A stretch of DNA of 64,000 nt from Acinetobacter bouvetii DSM 14964 = CIP 107468 (GTDB taxonomy: Bacteria; Pseudomonadota; Gammaproteobacteria; Pseudomonadales; Moraxellaceae), in NCBI RefSeq assembly GCF_000368865.1, contig NZ_KB849726.1, forward strand, positions 275,716 through 339,715. Direction: 5' to 3'. This document shows positions 31,629-40,324 of the stretch, piece by piece. Numbering within the stretch: the stretch's first letter is position 1; the number at the start of each line of letters is the position of its first letter. Position numbers and translations under genes: made by a program. The notes under the pieces were generated by a model. The model did no database searches. It was not told the origin of the DNA and saw only the letters and a program-made list of their open reading frames with translations.

Positions 31629-31793
31629 TTCTTGATCTTTTTTTGATGTATTTGATGTTGTTAATATAGAGGAATGCAATGAAAGAATGAAAGTGTGATT
31701 TGGTTGACGCTTTGTTGCTGATGCGGTCATGCCGGTTTTACAAGAGCCGGTGCTGTTTTCGGGTTTGTGAATAGGGGCGCATCACAACCCGCT

Positions 31794-31832
31794 ATAAAAA
31801 ACCGCGGCCATTCAGCCGCAGTTTTAAAAGGG
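31794..31832 (-). terminator. Intrinsic terminator of yqiJK
   Basis: On the minus strand AAACTGCGGC TGAATG GCCGCGGTTT forms a stem with one G-U-type mismatch, followed by a T-run. It lies about 20 bases past the yqiK stop. Confidence 0.8.
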
Positions 31833-31851
31833 AACATTGCGCTGGCCTGAA

Positions 31852-33561
31852 TCAGCCCGTTTTTTGCTTTAAGCTCTGGGTGAGCCCATTAATGTCGCCG
31901 CCCTGAATGCCCAGTTCGCTCATTAAGCTGTCAATCAGCGGTGCTTGAGAACGGTAGCGCAGGGCGCTGTTGACGACTTGATCGGACAAAGCCACATTGC
32001 TTCCGTCATGCTGCGCATCGCCTTGGCAAGAAGAGCCGTGGCTGCCATGCAGGCCATTTACCTGCAGAATCTTAATGTCATCAATATTTTCCATCGGCTT
32101 GACGCTTTCACGGATAATTTCCGGCAAGTATTTCAGCATCGCTAAACGGATCTGCATTTCAATTTGCTCAGATGACAGCACATTATTTGCTTCATTCACA
32201 GCGCGTGTACCTTCTGCATCAACTTGGTACTGTTTTTCCATGGCTTGCGCTAAAAGCATTTTAGCATCGGCTTCGCCTTTGGCTTTCAAGCGGGCCTGTT
32301 CCGCAGACGCTTCCGCGGCAATCCGGATGGCCTCAGCATCATCAGCTGCTGCTTGCTTGCCTGCTTCAGCCGCTACTGTAATGGCAATGGCGTCCTTTTC
32401 TGCCGCCTGTTTTGCTGCGACTAATTCAACGGCTTTTTGACGTTCCGCGCGCTGTGTTTCACGGACCGTGATGACTTCCTCTTCAGCTTTTACCGCTTCT
32501 GCGCGGGCGCGGTCAGCCTGCGCTTTGGCTTCCGACTCTTCGCGGGATTTTTCAGCAATGGCAATGGCTCTAATCTGTTCGGCCAGCTCAATGGTTTTTT
32601 TCTGCTCGACCTGCGCCTGTTCAATAATTTGCGATTTTTGAATGTTTTGATTTTCTACATCACGCGCTGCGGTAATGCGCTTTAAATCCACTTCACGCTC
32701 TGCCGCAATGCGGGCTTCTTCAGCTTCACGCTTTTTACCGGCTTCCTGTGTTGCAATCTCTGCCAGCTGTTCTGCCCGGCGCACTGCAATTTCACGCTCC
32801 TGCTGCAATTTGGCATATTCTTCTTCACGTAAGATTTGCAGGCGCGCCTGTTCAGCTTCTAAGTTTTTCGTTTTGATAGCAAGGTCTGCATCCTGCTCAA
32901 TCGCATTGCGCTTGCGGCGTCGGTCTTCAATGGTTTCAGTCAGCTTGGTCAAGCCTTCTGCATCGAAGGCATTTTGCGGATTAAAGTACTTAAATCCTGT
33001 CTGATCCAGCCCCGTCAAAGACACAGTTTCCAGTTCCAAACCGTTTTTATGCAGGTCTTCAGAGACCACCTGCTGCACTTTTTGCACAAAGTCGACCCGT
33101 TTCTCATGCAGTTCTTCCATCGCCATTTCGGCAGCCACCGCACGCAGCGAATCCACAAATTTGCCTTCCACTAAATTTTTCAATTCATTGGGCGACATGG
33201 TCTTTTGACCCAGAGTTTGCGCTGCTGTTGCAATAGATTCGGCTAATGGCTTTACACGCACATAGAATTCAGCCATCACATCTACACGCATGCGGTCGCG
33301 GGTAATTAATGCTTGATCATCCGCGCGGCGCACTTCCAGACGCAAGGTATTCATGTTGACAGGAATAATTTCGTGAAGGACAGGCAAGACAATAGCGCCG
33401 CCGCCTAAAATCACCTTTTCTCCGCCAAAACCCGTGCGCACAAAGGAAATTTCCTTGCTGGAACGGCGGTAAAGCCGGGCAAGAATAAAACCGATAAAGA
33501 TGAAGGCGGCAAAGATTATGCCTGCTGTAAGCAGTATGCCGCTTGGAATAAAATCGAGCAT
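31852..33561 (-). CDS. yqiK: Flotillin-like inner-membrane protein YqiK
   Basis: A 569-residue SPFH/Band-7 protein of the bacterial flotillin group. It has an N-terminal membrane helix (about 9-30), the SPFH domain (about 35-220, with VILGGGAIVLPVLHEIIPVN), a long Ala/Glu/Lys-rich coiled coil (about 220-450), and a flotillin C-terminal region (about 455-520, with QIEMQIRLAMLKYLPEII). A His/Ser/Cys-containing stretch (HGSHGSSCQGDAQHDG) near the end is unusual low-complexity sequence. Such proteins assemble ordered membrane domains. The preceding gene yqiJ is the standard operon partner. Confidence 0.9.
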   Translation of the reverse strand: MLDFIPSGILLTAGIIFAAFIFIGFILARLYRRSSKEISFVRTGFGGEKVILGGGAIVLPVLHEIIPVNMNTLRLEVRRADDQALITRDRMRVDVMAEFYVRVKPLAESIATAAQTLGQKTMSPNELKNLVEGKFVDSLRAVAAEMAMEELHEKRVDFVQKVQQVVSEDLHKNGLELETVSLTGLDQTGFKYFNPQNAFDAEGLTKLTETIEDRRRKRNAIEQDADLAIKTKNLEAEQARLQILREEEYAKLQQEREIAVRRAEQLAEIATQEAGKKREAEEARIAAEREVDLKRITAARDVENQNIQKSQIIEQAQVEQKKTIELAEQIRAIAIAEKSREESEAKAQADRARAEAVKAEEEVITVRETQRAERQKAVELVAAKQAAEKDAIAITVAAEAGKQAAADDAEAIRIAAEASAEQARLKAKGEADAKMLLAQAMEKQYQVDAEGTRAVNEANNVLSSEQIEMQIRLAMLKYLPEIIRESVKPMENIDDIKILQVNGLHGSHGSSCQGDAQHDGSNVALSDQVVNSALRYRSQAPLIDSLMSELGIQGGDINGLTQSLKQKTG

Positions 33562-33657
33562 GTTGTTGTTTCTCTATAGTTGTCTTTAAAGTAAAAATTG
33601 TATTTAAATCATGTTTTAATTCATTGGGCCGCCGCGATGGCATGTGCTATCAAAAAT

Positions 33658-34299
33658 TTAGGCCGTTGGGTTTGCCTGAAAACCAATTTGAGTTTTTTGC
33701 GTTAACACAACAGACTGGCCCTGTTTGAACGTTTCATCCTGTTCCGGTTCAACCATGACATAGTGCAATTGGCCGAACTGATCATAAACTTTGGCTTGAG
33801 CGGGGGAATTCAATTTCGCATGGCCTAATACAATCACAGCAGTGCGGCCAATAAGTTCATCACTGTAAATGGCGGTGGTTTCATCTTGCGGCAATATTCT
33901 GGCAATCAGCTGCGTGCTGATACGCACCAGCGGCATGCATAAAAATAAGCAGGCCGGGGCAATCAGCCAGGCGCTAAAAGTCATGGAGATGTAATGCAGC
34001 ATGAGGCCCTGAATAATGAATCCCGTCAGACTGTAAACGGTCAGGAAAATAATCAGCCAAACAAATAGCGGAACACGACCCCAATACATCCAGTCCAGAA
34101 CTTTCATAAATACAGACTGATCAGCATCAATCGCTAAATCGGTTTGATGGCCAGTGTCGCCAGGAAGAAATTGATCCAGCACGCTATGCGAGCTGCCGCC
34201 GATCAGCACCAGCACCATTTCAAACAGGCCAAAGAAAAACATTAGGCAGAGGCTAATGCTGAAGACAATATTAGACGGGTGTGTAATCAATTCCCACAT
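33658..34299 (-). CDS. yqiJ: YqiJ-type OB-fold membrane protein
   Basis: A 213-residue protein with about three membrane helices (about 10-35, 75-97, 103-125) and a C-terminal soluble OB/NfeD-like domain (about 145-205, with ELIGRTAVIVLGHAKLNSPA). It starts MWELITHPSNIVFSISL, the pattern of E. coli YqiJ. NfeD-like partners accompany flotillins in many bacteria and help membrane organisation. It lies 96 bases upstream of yqiK on the same strand. Confidence 0.88.
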   Translation of the reverse strand: MWELITHPSNIVFSISLCLMFFFGLFEMVLVLIGGSSHSVLDQFLPGDTGHQTDLAIDADQSVFMKVLDWMYWGRVPLFVWLIIFLTVYSLTGFIIQGLMLHYISMTFSAWLIAPACLFLCMPLVRISTQLIARILPQDETTAIYSDELIGRTAVIVLGHAKLNSPAQAKVYDQFGQLHYVMVEPEQDETFKQGQSVVLTQKTQIGFQANPTA

Positions 34300-34773
34300 T
34301 CTATTTATCTCTATATTTTGCTTATAAATTATATGAAAATTCTGGTAACTGGCTAAGTGTTTTCATTTGCTAAACATATCATTTAATTTTACTAAAGTAT
34401 AATAAAAAGAATAAGAAGAGCCACATTTCAGTCCTAAAATATACCGAACTGTCTATTTACACAATCACGTATTTATTTATGGGTTTTAAGCAGTGTTAAA
34501 GCCTATTGCCTTCGGTTATTAATTTATTATTCTGTATCCAAGCCGGATGCGGTGAAACACTGGCTTAATGGCAGTCTGAATCATAAAAATCACGGCTCTA
34601 TTTTTAGATGAGCATATTCAGTAAAAACGCTGTTTGCCGTATTTTTTAGACTCAAGCTTCTGCGGCAAAGAAGCTTTATAAAATGGCTTTCTATGAGCAC
34701 TGCTGCAGCGAAGCACTCATATTCTGGGGCTGACGGATGTTGCCATTGAAGGCCAATTTTTTTCATACGCATC
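34300..34773. other. Intergenic region upstream of yqiJ
   Basis: About 470 AT-rich bases. It should hold the yqiJ promoter at its left end (leftward reading). A 60-residue open frame at 34590-34772 has no family features and is not called. No repeat or RNA was recognised. Confidence 0.45.
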
Positions 34774-35316
34774 TTAAAGCAGCGCGGTTTGAATGCGGAC
34801 CTTCATATTCAGCGCTTCCTGAATGAGATAAGATTTCATCCACTGCACTTGCTGGCCCATCGGATTGGTTTTTACGGCGCTGTTTAGAAAGCTGAGCGCA
34901 GGCAGGCTGAGCAGCTGCTGTTCAATGGCGTCTTCCAGCTGCTGCGCGTTGGCGGCTAAAGGCATGCTGACAGTATAAAAGCCTTTAGGGTAATTATAAA
35001 AGGCATACAGCAGATTGAAGGCCCGCTGATCGCCTTTTAAATTGCCAGCGCCAATTTCATAGCTGCGGTCTTGGTTGCTGTGGGTCAGCCCGATCATAAA
35101 CTGCCATTGACCATCCGAAAGTCTAAGTCCAAATTGCAGGCCGATCTGATCGGCAGTCAATTCATGCTGTGCAAAATTATTCAATGCAGCGCCGTGTTCA
35201 TTCAATGCGTCCTGCAGAGTCAGCATATTGCGGTTATGCAGATAGATAAAGCCTGCAAGCCTGGCTTGTTCTAAACGCGCTTTTAAAGTATCAATGTCAA
35301 AATGGCTATCAGGCAT
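34774..35316 (-). CDS. Conserved hypothetical protein
   Basis: A 180-residue soluble-looking protein that I do not recognise. It starts MPDSHFDIDTLKARLEQARLAGFIYLHNRN, has no signal peptide and no membrane helix, and is rich in Leu, Gln and Ala. A central region (FGLRLSDGQWQFMIGLTHSNQDRSYEIGAG, about 60-90) appears to be a compact beta-rich fold. It is a single gene on the minus strand, divergent from cysD. Confidence 0.7.
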   Translation of the reverse strand: MPDSHFDIDTLKARLEQARLAGFIYLHNRNMLTLQDALNEHGAALNNFAQHELTADQIGLQFGLRLSDGQWQFMIGLTHSNQDRSYEIGAGNLKGDQRAFNLLYAFYNYPKGFYTVSMPLAANAQQLEDAIEQQLLSLPALSFLNSAVKTNPMGQQVQWMKSYLIQEALNMKVRIQTALL

Positions 35317-35639
35317 CGTGGGTCATTTGCTGGGGGAACTGCCTGTACTCTAGGCGGGAAAAGGCGGAATGAAAAGATTTGGCTTAGAGGATTTATCTAT
35401 GACATTATTGCTCATGCTTTTGAACTTTTTCCTGTAAATCAGGGCATAATAGCTGGCGCTGATTTTTAAGCTGCTGTTGATTAATCAAATTCAATAAGCT
35501 TTATCAGAAAACTTCTATATGATGAATTTGCATATCAATATAATAAAACAAGCAATAGTTGAGATAACTAAATCACTATAATGAATATAAATTTTCAAAA
35601 GTGTCATAAGGACACGTTTTTTCTAAGCTGGTGTTGTCC
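35317..35639 (+). promoter_or_regulatory. Upstream region of cysD
   Basis: About 320 AT-rich bases between the hypothetical gene and cysD, holding divergent promoters. In other gammaproteobacteria cysDN is driven by CysB; no CysB site could be proven by eye. A GTGTC ATAAG GACAC hairpin (35601-35615) lies shortly before cysD. Confidence 0.45.
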
Positions 35640-36554
35640 ATGTCGTTAAATGAGGAAAGACTTACTCATCTTAAACAGCTAGAAGCTGAGAGTATTCATA
35701 TTATCCGTGAAGTTGCTGCTGAGTTTGAAAACCCAGTCATGCTTTATTCTATTGGTAAAGATTCTGCAGTGATGCTTCATCTTGCATTGAAAGCGTTTTA
35801 TCCTGCCAAACTTCCATTCCCGCTGCTGCATGTCGATACAGGCTGGAAGTTTAAAGACATGATCACTTTCCGTGACAACATGGCTAAAGAACATGGCTTT
35901 GATTTGATTGTGCATCAAAACAAAGAAGGGAAAGACGCTGGCGTCAATCCATTTGATTACGGCAGTTCAAAATATACTGACATCATGAAAACTCAAGGCT
36001 TAAAACAAGCGCTTGATAAATATCAGTTTGATGCTGCTTTTGGCGGCGCGCGCCGTGACGAAGAGAAATCACGCGCCAAAGAGCGTGTGTATTCTTTCCG
36101 TGACTCTAAACACCGCTGGGACCCGAAAAACCAGCGCCCTGAGCTTTGGAATCTGTACAACGGCAAAGTGAACAAAGGCGAAAGCATCCGTGTTTTCCCA
36201 TTGTCGAACTGGACTGAGCTGGATATCTGGCAATACATCTACCTTGAAAATATTAAATTGGTTCCTTTGTACTTGGCTGCAGAACGTCCAGTGGTTGAGC
36301 GTAACGGTACACTCATCATGGTGGATGATGAACGCATGCGTTTGAACGAAGGTGAAGTGCCGCAAATGAAATCGGTGCGTTTCCGTACTTTGGGCTGTTA
36401 TCCATTGACGGGTGCAGTTGAATCAACTGCAACAACGCTGCCGGAAATTATCCAAGAGATGCTTTTAGCAACCACATCTGAACGCCAAGGCCGCATGATC
36501 GACCATGACGAAGCAGGTTCGATGGAAAAGAAAAAGCAGGAAGGTTACTTCTAG
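35640..36554 (+). CDS. cysD: Sulfate adenylyltransferase subunit 2
   Basis: The ATP-binding small subunit of ATP sulfurylase; it forms adenosine 5'-phosphosulfate from sulfate and ATP in assimilatory sulfate reduction, powered by GTP hydrolysis in CysN. The 304 residues hold the PP-loop type motif [40 protein letters not shown] and the C-terminal [15 protein letters not shown]. The ATG at 35640 gives [15 protein letters not shown]; the earlier GTG at 35631 is in frame and less likely. cysN follows after a repeat-bearing gap of 113 bases. Confidence 0.96.
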   Translation: MSLNEERLTHLKQLEAESIHIIREVAAEFENPVMLYSIGKDSAVMLHLALKAFYPAKLPFPLLHVDTGWKFKDMITFRDNMAKEHGFDLIVHQNKEGKDAGVNPFDYGSSKYTDIMKTQGLKQALDKYQFDAAFGGARRDEEKSRAKERVYSFRDSKHRWDPKNQRPELWNLYNGKVNKGESIRVFPLSNWTELDIWQYIYLENIKLVPLYLAAERPVVERNGTLIMVDDERMRLNEGEVPQMKSVRFRTLGCYPLTGAVESTATTLPEIIQEMLLATTSERQGRMIDHDEAGSMEKKKQEGYF

Positions 36555-36555
36555 A

Positions 36556-36642
36556 AATCTCTCCCGGCCTCTTTTTATAAAAGAGAGGAGAATTTCCCCC
36601 TTTGTAAAAGGGGGATACAGGGGGATTTAAGAAACCGGTTTC
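36556..36642. repeat. Palindromic extragenic element between cysD and cysN
   Basis: Two adjoining hairpins: CTCTTTTTATAAAAGAG, and TCCCCCTTT GT AAAAGGGGGA followed by another AGGGGGAT half. A perfect 12-base palindrome GAAACCGGTTTC closes the segment. It resembles the CCCTCTCC/CCCCCTTT class of dispersed intergenic repeats and has a relative at 47723-47808. Confidence 0.7.
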
Positions 36643-36667
36643 TAAAGAATATGTGGAGCTTTGAGCA

Positions 36668-38281
36668 ATGTCTCATCAATCAGAACTTATTAGCCAAGAC
36701 ATTTTGGCTTATTTAAAACAGCACGAAAATAAAGACTTATTGCGTTTCCTCACTTGCGGTAACGTGGATGACGGCAAATCGACTTTAATCGGCCGCTTGC
36801 TTTACGATTCAAAATTGATTTATGAAGATCAATTGCAAGCGGTAACCCGCGACTCTAAAAAAGTCGGCACGACGGGCGATGCGCCTGATTTGGCTTTACT
36901 GGTGGATGGCCTGCAAGCTGAACGTGAGCAGGGGATTACCATTGATGTAGCTTACCGTTATTTCTCAACGGAAAAGCGCAAGTTCATCATTGCCGACACC
37001 CCGGGGCATGAGCAATACACCCGCAACATGGCGACAGGCGCATCGACTGCGGATCTTGCCATTATCCTGATTGATGCGCGTTACGGTGTGCAGACGCAAA
37101 CCCGCCGCCACTCATTTATTGCCAGCCTGCTGGGCATCCGCAACATTGTGGTTGCGATTAATAAAATGGACTTGGTGGAATTTTCTGAAGCGCGCTTCAA
37201 TGAAATTCAGGCCGAGTACAACGAGTTCGTCAACCAATTGGGCGACCGTAAGCCTGCCAACATTATCTTCACGCCAATTTCTGCGCTGAACGGTGATAAC
37301 GTGGTGAACAAGTCGCCAAATACACCGTGGTACCAAGGTCAAACTTTAATGGAGACTTTGGAAACTGTTGAAATTTCGCATGATACCAGCAAGCATGGTT
37401 TTCGTTTCCCAGTTCAGTATGTCAATCGTCCTAACCTCGACTTCCGCGGCTTCTGCGGTACGGTTGCGCTGGGTGAAGTGAAAGTCGGCGATACCATTAC
37501 TGCATTGCCATCGGGCAAGTCTTCAACAGTGAAAGAAATTGTCACTTTTGACGGCAACTTAGACCATGCTGTTGCAGGGCAAGCGGTGACTTTGACGCTG
37601 AATGATGAAATTGATATTTCACGCGGCAACGTATTGGTAAAAGCAGGCGAACAGCCGTTAATTTCACGTTCTGCTCGCGCATCTGTGGTATGGATGACCG
37701 ATCAGCCATTGGTGGTGGGCAAACTGTACAATGTGAAGTTTGGCACGCAAACGATTCCAGCCAAAGTGGCTAAAATCAACTACCGCACCAATGTCAATAC
37801 ATTGGAAAAAATGCAAGTTGAAGAACTTGAGCTTAATGCGATTGCTGACGTCACCATCGAATTTGATGCGCCAGTGGTATTCGACCGTTATCAAGACAGC
37901 CGTTACACAGGTTCATTTATTTTTATTGACCGTTTGAACAACGTGACTGTTGGTGCGGGTATGGTTGAGTCTGCAGTAGAATGGACTGCACACAATGAGC
38001 CTGTGACTGCTGAAGCGCGTGCTGCGCGTTTAGGTCAAAAACCTGCTGCGGTAACAGTTTCTGCAAAAGCGATTGAAAATGCGCAAGCGATTGAAAGCCT
38101 GCTGATTCAGCAAGGTGTGGTTGCCATTGCGAAAGCTGGTCTTTCTGCAGAGCAAGTTGCGCTGGTTCGTGAAACGGGTGTGGTTGTGATTACGGATGCT
38201 GCTGAAGGCACAGATGTAACTTACACAGTAGACACTGCTGAAGAAGTCGCTGAGAAAATTGTTGAGTTAGTTCGTCTGTAA
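36668..38281 (+). CDS. cysN: Sulfate adenylyltransferase subunit 1, GTPase
   Basis: The GTPase subunit that drives the ATP sulfurylase reaction with CysD. The 537 residues contain an EF-Tu-like G domain with G1 [21 protein letters not shown]3 [12 protein letters not shown], and G4 NKMD; beta-barrel domains follow to about residue 440. No APS kinase domain (CysC) with a second P-loop is seen at the C-terminus; the last 90 residues instead look like a nucleotide-binding remnant ([21 protein letters not shown]). No cysC follows, so the kinase must be elsewhere or absent. Confidence 0.94.
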   Translation: MSHQSELISQDILAYLKQHENKDLLRFLTCGNVDDGKSTLIGRLLYDSKLIYEDQLQAVTRDSKKVGTTGDAPDLALLVDGLQAEREQGITIDVAYRYFSTEKRKFIIADTPGHEQYTRNMATGASTADLAIILIDARYGVQTQTRRHSFIASLLGIRNIVVAINKMDLVEFSEARFNEIQAEYNEFVNQLGDRKPANIIFTPISALNGDNVVNKSPNTPWYQGQTLMETLETVEISHDTSKHGFRFPVQYVNRPNLDFRGFCGTVALGEVKVGDTITALPSGKSSTVKEIVTFDGNLDHAVAGQAVTLTLNDEIDISRGNVLVKAGEQPLISRSARASVVWMTDQPLVVGKLYNVKFGTQTIPAKVAKINYRTNVNTLEKMQVEELELNAIADVTIEFDAPVVFDRYQDSRYTGSFIFIDRLNNVTVGAGMVESAVEWTAHNEPVTAEARAARLGQKPAAVTVSAKAIENAQAIESLLIQQGVVAIAKAGLSAEQVALVRETGVVVITDAAEGTDVTYTVDTAEEVAEKIVELVRL

Positions 38282-38302
38282 TAGATTGAGCTTATTTGAA
38301 GG

Positions 38303-38330
38303 AACCCACCGTAAGGTGGGTTTTTCTTTT
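38303..38330 (+). terminator. Intrinsic terminator of cysDN
   Basis: AACCCACC GTAA GGTGGGTT stem-loop followed by a T-run, 20 bases past the cysN stop. Confidence 0.9.
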
Positions 38331-38404
38331 GAGTAATAAGTTGTAATACAAATATATATGATTCATTATCAATGATAAGCAGACTTAAAATTGGAAATTT
38401 AACG

Positions 38405-39559
38405 ATGTACATTAAGCGGGTGGCACTAAAAAACTGGCGAAACTTTCGCAGTGCAGAAAGTGAACTTTCACAAGTTTCATATATTTTAGGTGCAAATGCT
38501 GCAGGGAAATCGAACTTTCTAGATATTTTTAGATTTTTAAGGGATATAGCAAAATCTGAGGGAGGTGGTTTACAAAAAGCTGTAAATGACAGAGGTGGGG
38601 TTTCAAAATTACGTTGTTTGCATGCGAGGAATGATACCGAAATTAGGTTGGAAGTTAGTTTTGTTGATAAATTAGAAGATGAAGAAGTTATATGGAAATA
38701 TATTTTAGGGTTTAAACCTGAGGGAAAGGGGAAACATCGGAATATTATTTCATGCGAAGAAGTTTGGTACAAAGGAGTAAATAAATTATCTAGACCAGAT
38801 AAAAAGGATAAAGCGGATTTATTACTGTTGACTGAAACAGCGTTGGAGCAAACGAGAGCTAATAAAGACTTTCGTGAGATTTCTGATTTTTTTCAAAATA
38901 TTACTTACCTACATTTGGTTCCCCAGCTTTTAAAATATGGTGAAAAAATAGGAGGAAATCGAATAGAGGATGATCCCTTCGGGCAGGGGTTTTTAGAAAG
39001 ATTGGCTAAAACTCCTGAAAGAACTAGAAACTCTAGATTAACTAAAATTGGTAAAGCTTTATCGCAAGCAGTTCCTCAATTTAAAGAGTTAAGATTTATT
39101 AAAGATGAAATGGGACATCCTCATCTGGAAGCTAAATATGAGCATCATAGGCCGAATGCAGGTTGGCAAAGAGAAGATAGTTTTTCTGATGGTACTTTAA
39201 GATTATTAGGTATTCTCTGGTCTTTGCAAGACAGTAATGGCTTATTGTTATTGGAAGAACCTGAATTATCACTAAATCAAGCAGTTGTTGAGCAAATTCC
39301 ATTATTAATAGATAGAGTTTTAAAAGGTAATAGAAAAAATAAAAGACAAATTTTTATAACAACTCATAGTAAAGATTTATTAAGTAATAGGGGGATTGAT
39401 TCTAATAGTATTTTAATTCTCAAATCTGAGAAAGAAGGAACATCTATAAACTCAGTAAGTGATAATGATAAAATTGCTTTAGAAGCTGGATTGTCAGTTG
39501 CTGATGTTATTTTACCTCAGACTAGACCTGTACTTATTGAACAATTAGGTTTGTGGTGA
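38405..39559 (+). CDS. SMC/RecF-like AAA ATPase of a two-gene candidate defence module
   Basis: A 384-residue ABC-type ATPase. Walker A is GANAAGKSNFLDIFRFLRD, the signature region is FSDGTLRLLGILWSL, Walker B is LLLLEEPELSLNQ, and the H-loop is TTHSKDLL. The insert between Walker A and the signature is short, so there is no long coiled coil as in SMC. This layout matches the AAA_15/AAA_21 (COG4637-like) ATPases that pair with a TOPRIM or DUF4276-type protein, as in PARIS, AbiL and RloA-like systems. The ATG at 38405 follows a GGAAAT site; ATG 38372 is an alternative. The DNA is clearly more AT-rich than cysN and its other neighbours. Confidence 0.85.
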   Translation: MYIKRVALKNWRNFRSAESELSQVSYILGANAAGKSNFLDIFRFLRDIAKSEGGGLQKAVNDRGGVSKLRCLHARNDTEIRLEVSFVDKLEDEEVIWKYILGFKPEGKGKHRNIISCEEVWYKGVNKLSRPDKKDKADLLLLTETALEQTRANKDFREISDFFQNITYLHLVPQLLKYGEKIGGNRIEDDPFGQGFLERLAKTPERTRNSRLTKIGKALSQAVPQFKELRFIKDEMGHPHLEAKYEHHRPNAGWQREDSFSDGTLRLLGILWSLQDSNGLLLLEEPELSLNQAVVEQIPLLIDRVLKGNRKNKRQIFITTHSKDLLSNRGIDSNSILILKSEKEGTSINSVSDNDKIALEAGLSVADVILPQTRPVLIEQLGLW

Positions 39560-39568
39560 GGGGTTTTA

Positions 39569-40180
39569 ATGTTACATTTTTTTTTGGCTTGTGAAGACCC
39601 TTTATCAGAAGCATTTTGTATTCAATTTATGAAATATTATTTCCCGACATCTACGTATAATCCAGTGATAGTTACTGGTGGAGTGGGGGAGCTGAAAAAG
39701 AAAGTTGAAGCATTTAAAAATATAGCTCAGATACCAGATAAAGCAACTTTAATCGTTACTGATTTAGATGAAAATAAGAGTGTTGAATCTCTTAGGCAAG
39801 AATGGAGTGGAAAAATAAACTCTCCTCAAAACTTTTTGCTTTTAGTTGCTGTTAAAGAAATTGAAAGTTGGGTTTTAGCTGATATTGAAGCCTTTTCTAA
39901 GTGGTCAGGAATTCCTGCAAATAAATTTCCTGTAAATCCTGATCATGAGAAGGATGCTAAACAGATATTATTAAACTTAGTTAGAAAATATGCTAATAAT
40001 GAAACTAAGAGAAATTTACTACCCGATAAGGGAGTGCGGAGTAGTAGGGTTGGAATTGCTTACAACATTAGTCTAAGAAATTTTGTAAATGATTATTGGT
40101 GCTTAAATAGAGCTTTGGTTATTTCCGAAAGTTTAAGAGAGGTTGATAATCTATTATCAATGTTTTCTAAGAAAATATAA
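39569..40180 (+). CDS. TOPRIM/DUF4276-like partner protein
   Basis: A 203-residue protein with the elements of a TOPRIM-type fold: an early glutamate in ACEDPLSEAF, the acidic DLDENKS segment near residue 70, and VAVKEIESWVLADIEAF, typical of the DUF4276/RloB-like group. These residues would bind a divalent metal and could cut nucleic acid. It lies nine bases after the ATPase gene with a GAGG ribosome binding site. I infer that the ATPase senses a trigger and controls this effector, by analogy with OLD-like class 4 systems. The family assignment is by motif memory only; it could also be a different phosphodiesterase-like protein. Confidence 0.7.
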   Translation: MLHFFLACEDPLSEAFCIQFMKYYFPTSTYNPVIVTGGVGELKKKVEAFKNIAQIPDKATLIVTDLDENKSVESLRQEWSGKINSPQNFLLLVAVKEIESWVLADIEAFSKWSGIPANKFPVNPDHEKDAKQILLNLVRKYANNETKRNLLPDKGVRSSRVGIAYNISLRNFVNDYWCLNRALVISESLREVDNLLSMFSKKI

Positions 40181-40232
40181 TCTTGGATATTTTTAACTTA
40201 AAATATTTTTATGGATAAATCACCTATTGCAC

Positions 40233-40266
40233 ATTAAGATATATTTTAATTAATATTAAGATATAT
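40233..40266. repeat. Direct repeat of the 12-mer ATTAAGATATAT
   Basis: The 12-mer occurs at 40233-40244 and 40255-40266, and once more at 41739-41750 just before the padR start. In both the second and third copies an ATGTCT follows downstream (at 40274 and 41779). It may be a PadR operator or a remnant of a duplicated padR promoter. Confidence 0.55.
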
Positions 40267-40324
40267 CCTTATTATGTCTGGTTTTGAGATTTTTGCAGAT
40301 ATTAAAGGCGCTACAAAACTCCAC

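Noticed and set aside
31535-31730. Frameshift or fusion linking the stand-alone hydrolase to another domain
   Set aside because: The extra N-terminal codons show no deacetylase motifs, and a signal peptide sits just before the mature hydrolase domain.
34590-34772. 60-residue open frame before the hypothetical gene
   Set aside because: No motif, and it starts right after the stop of a real gene; nothing supports it as a gene.
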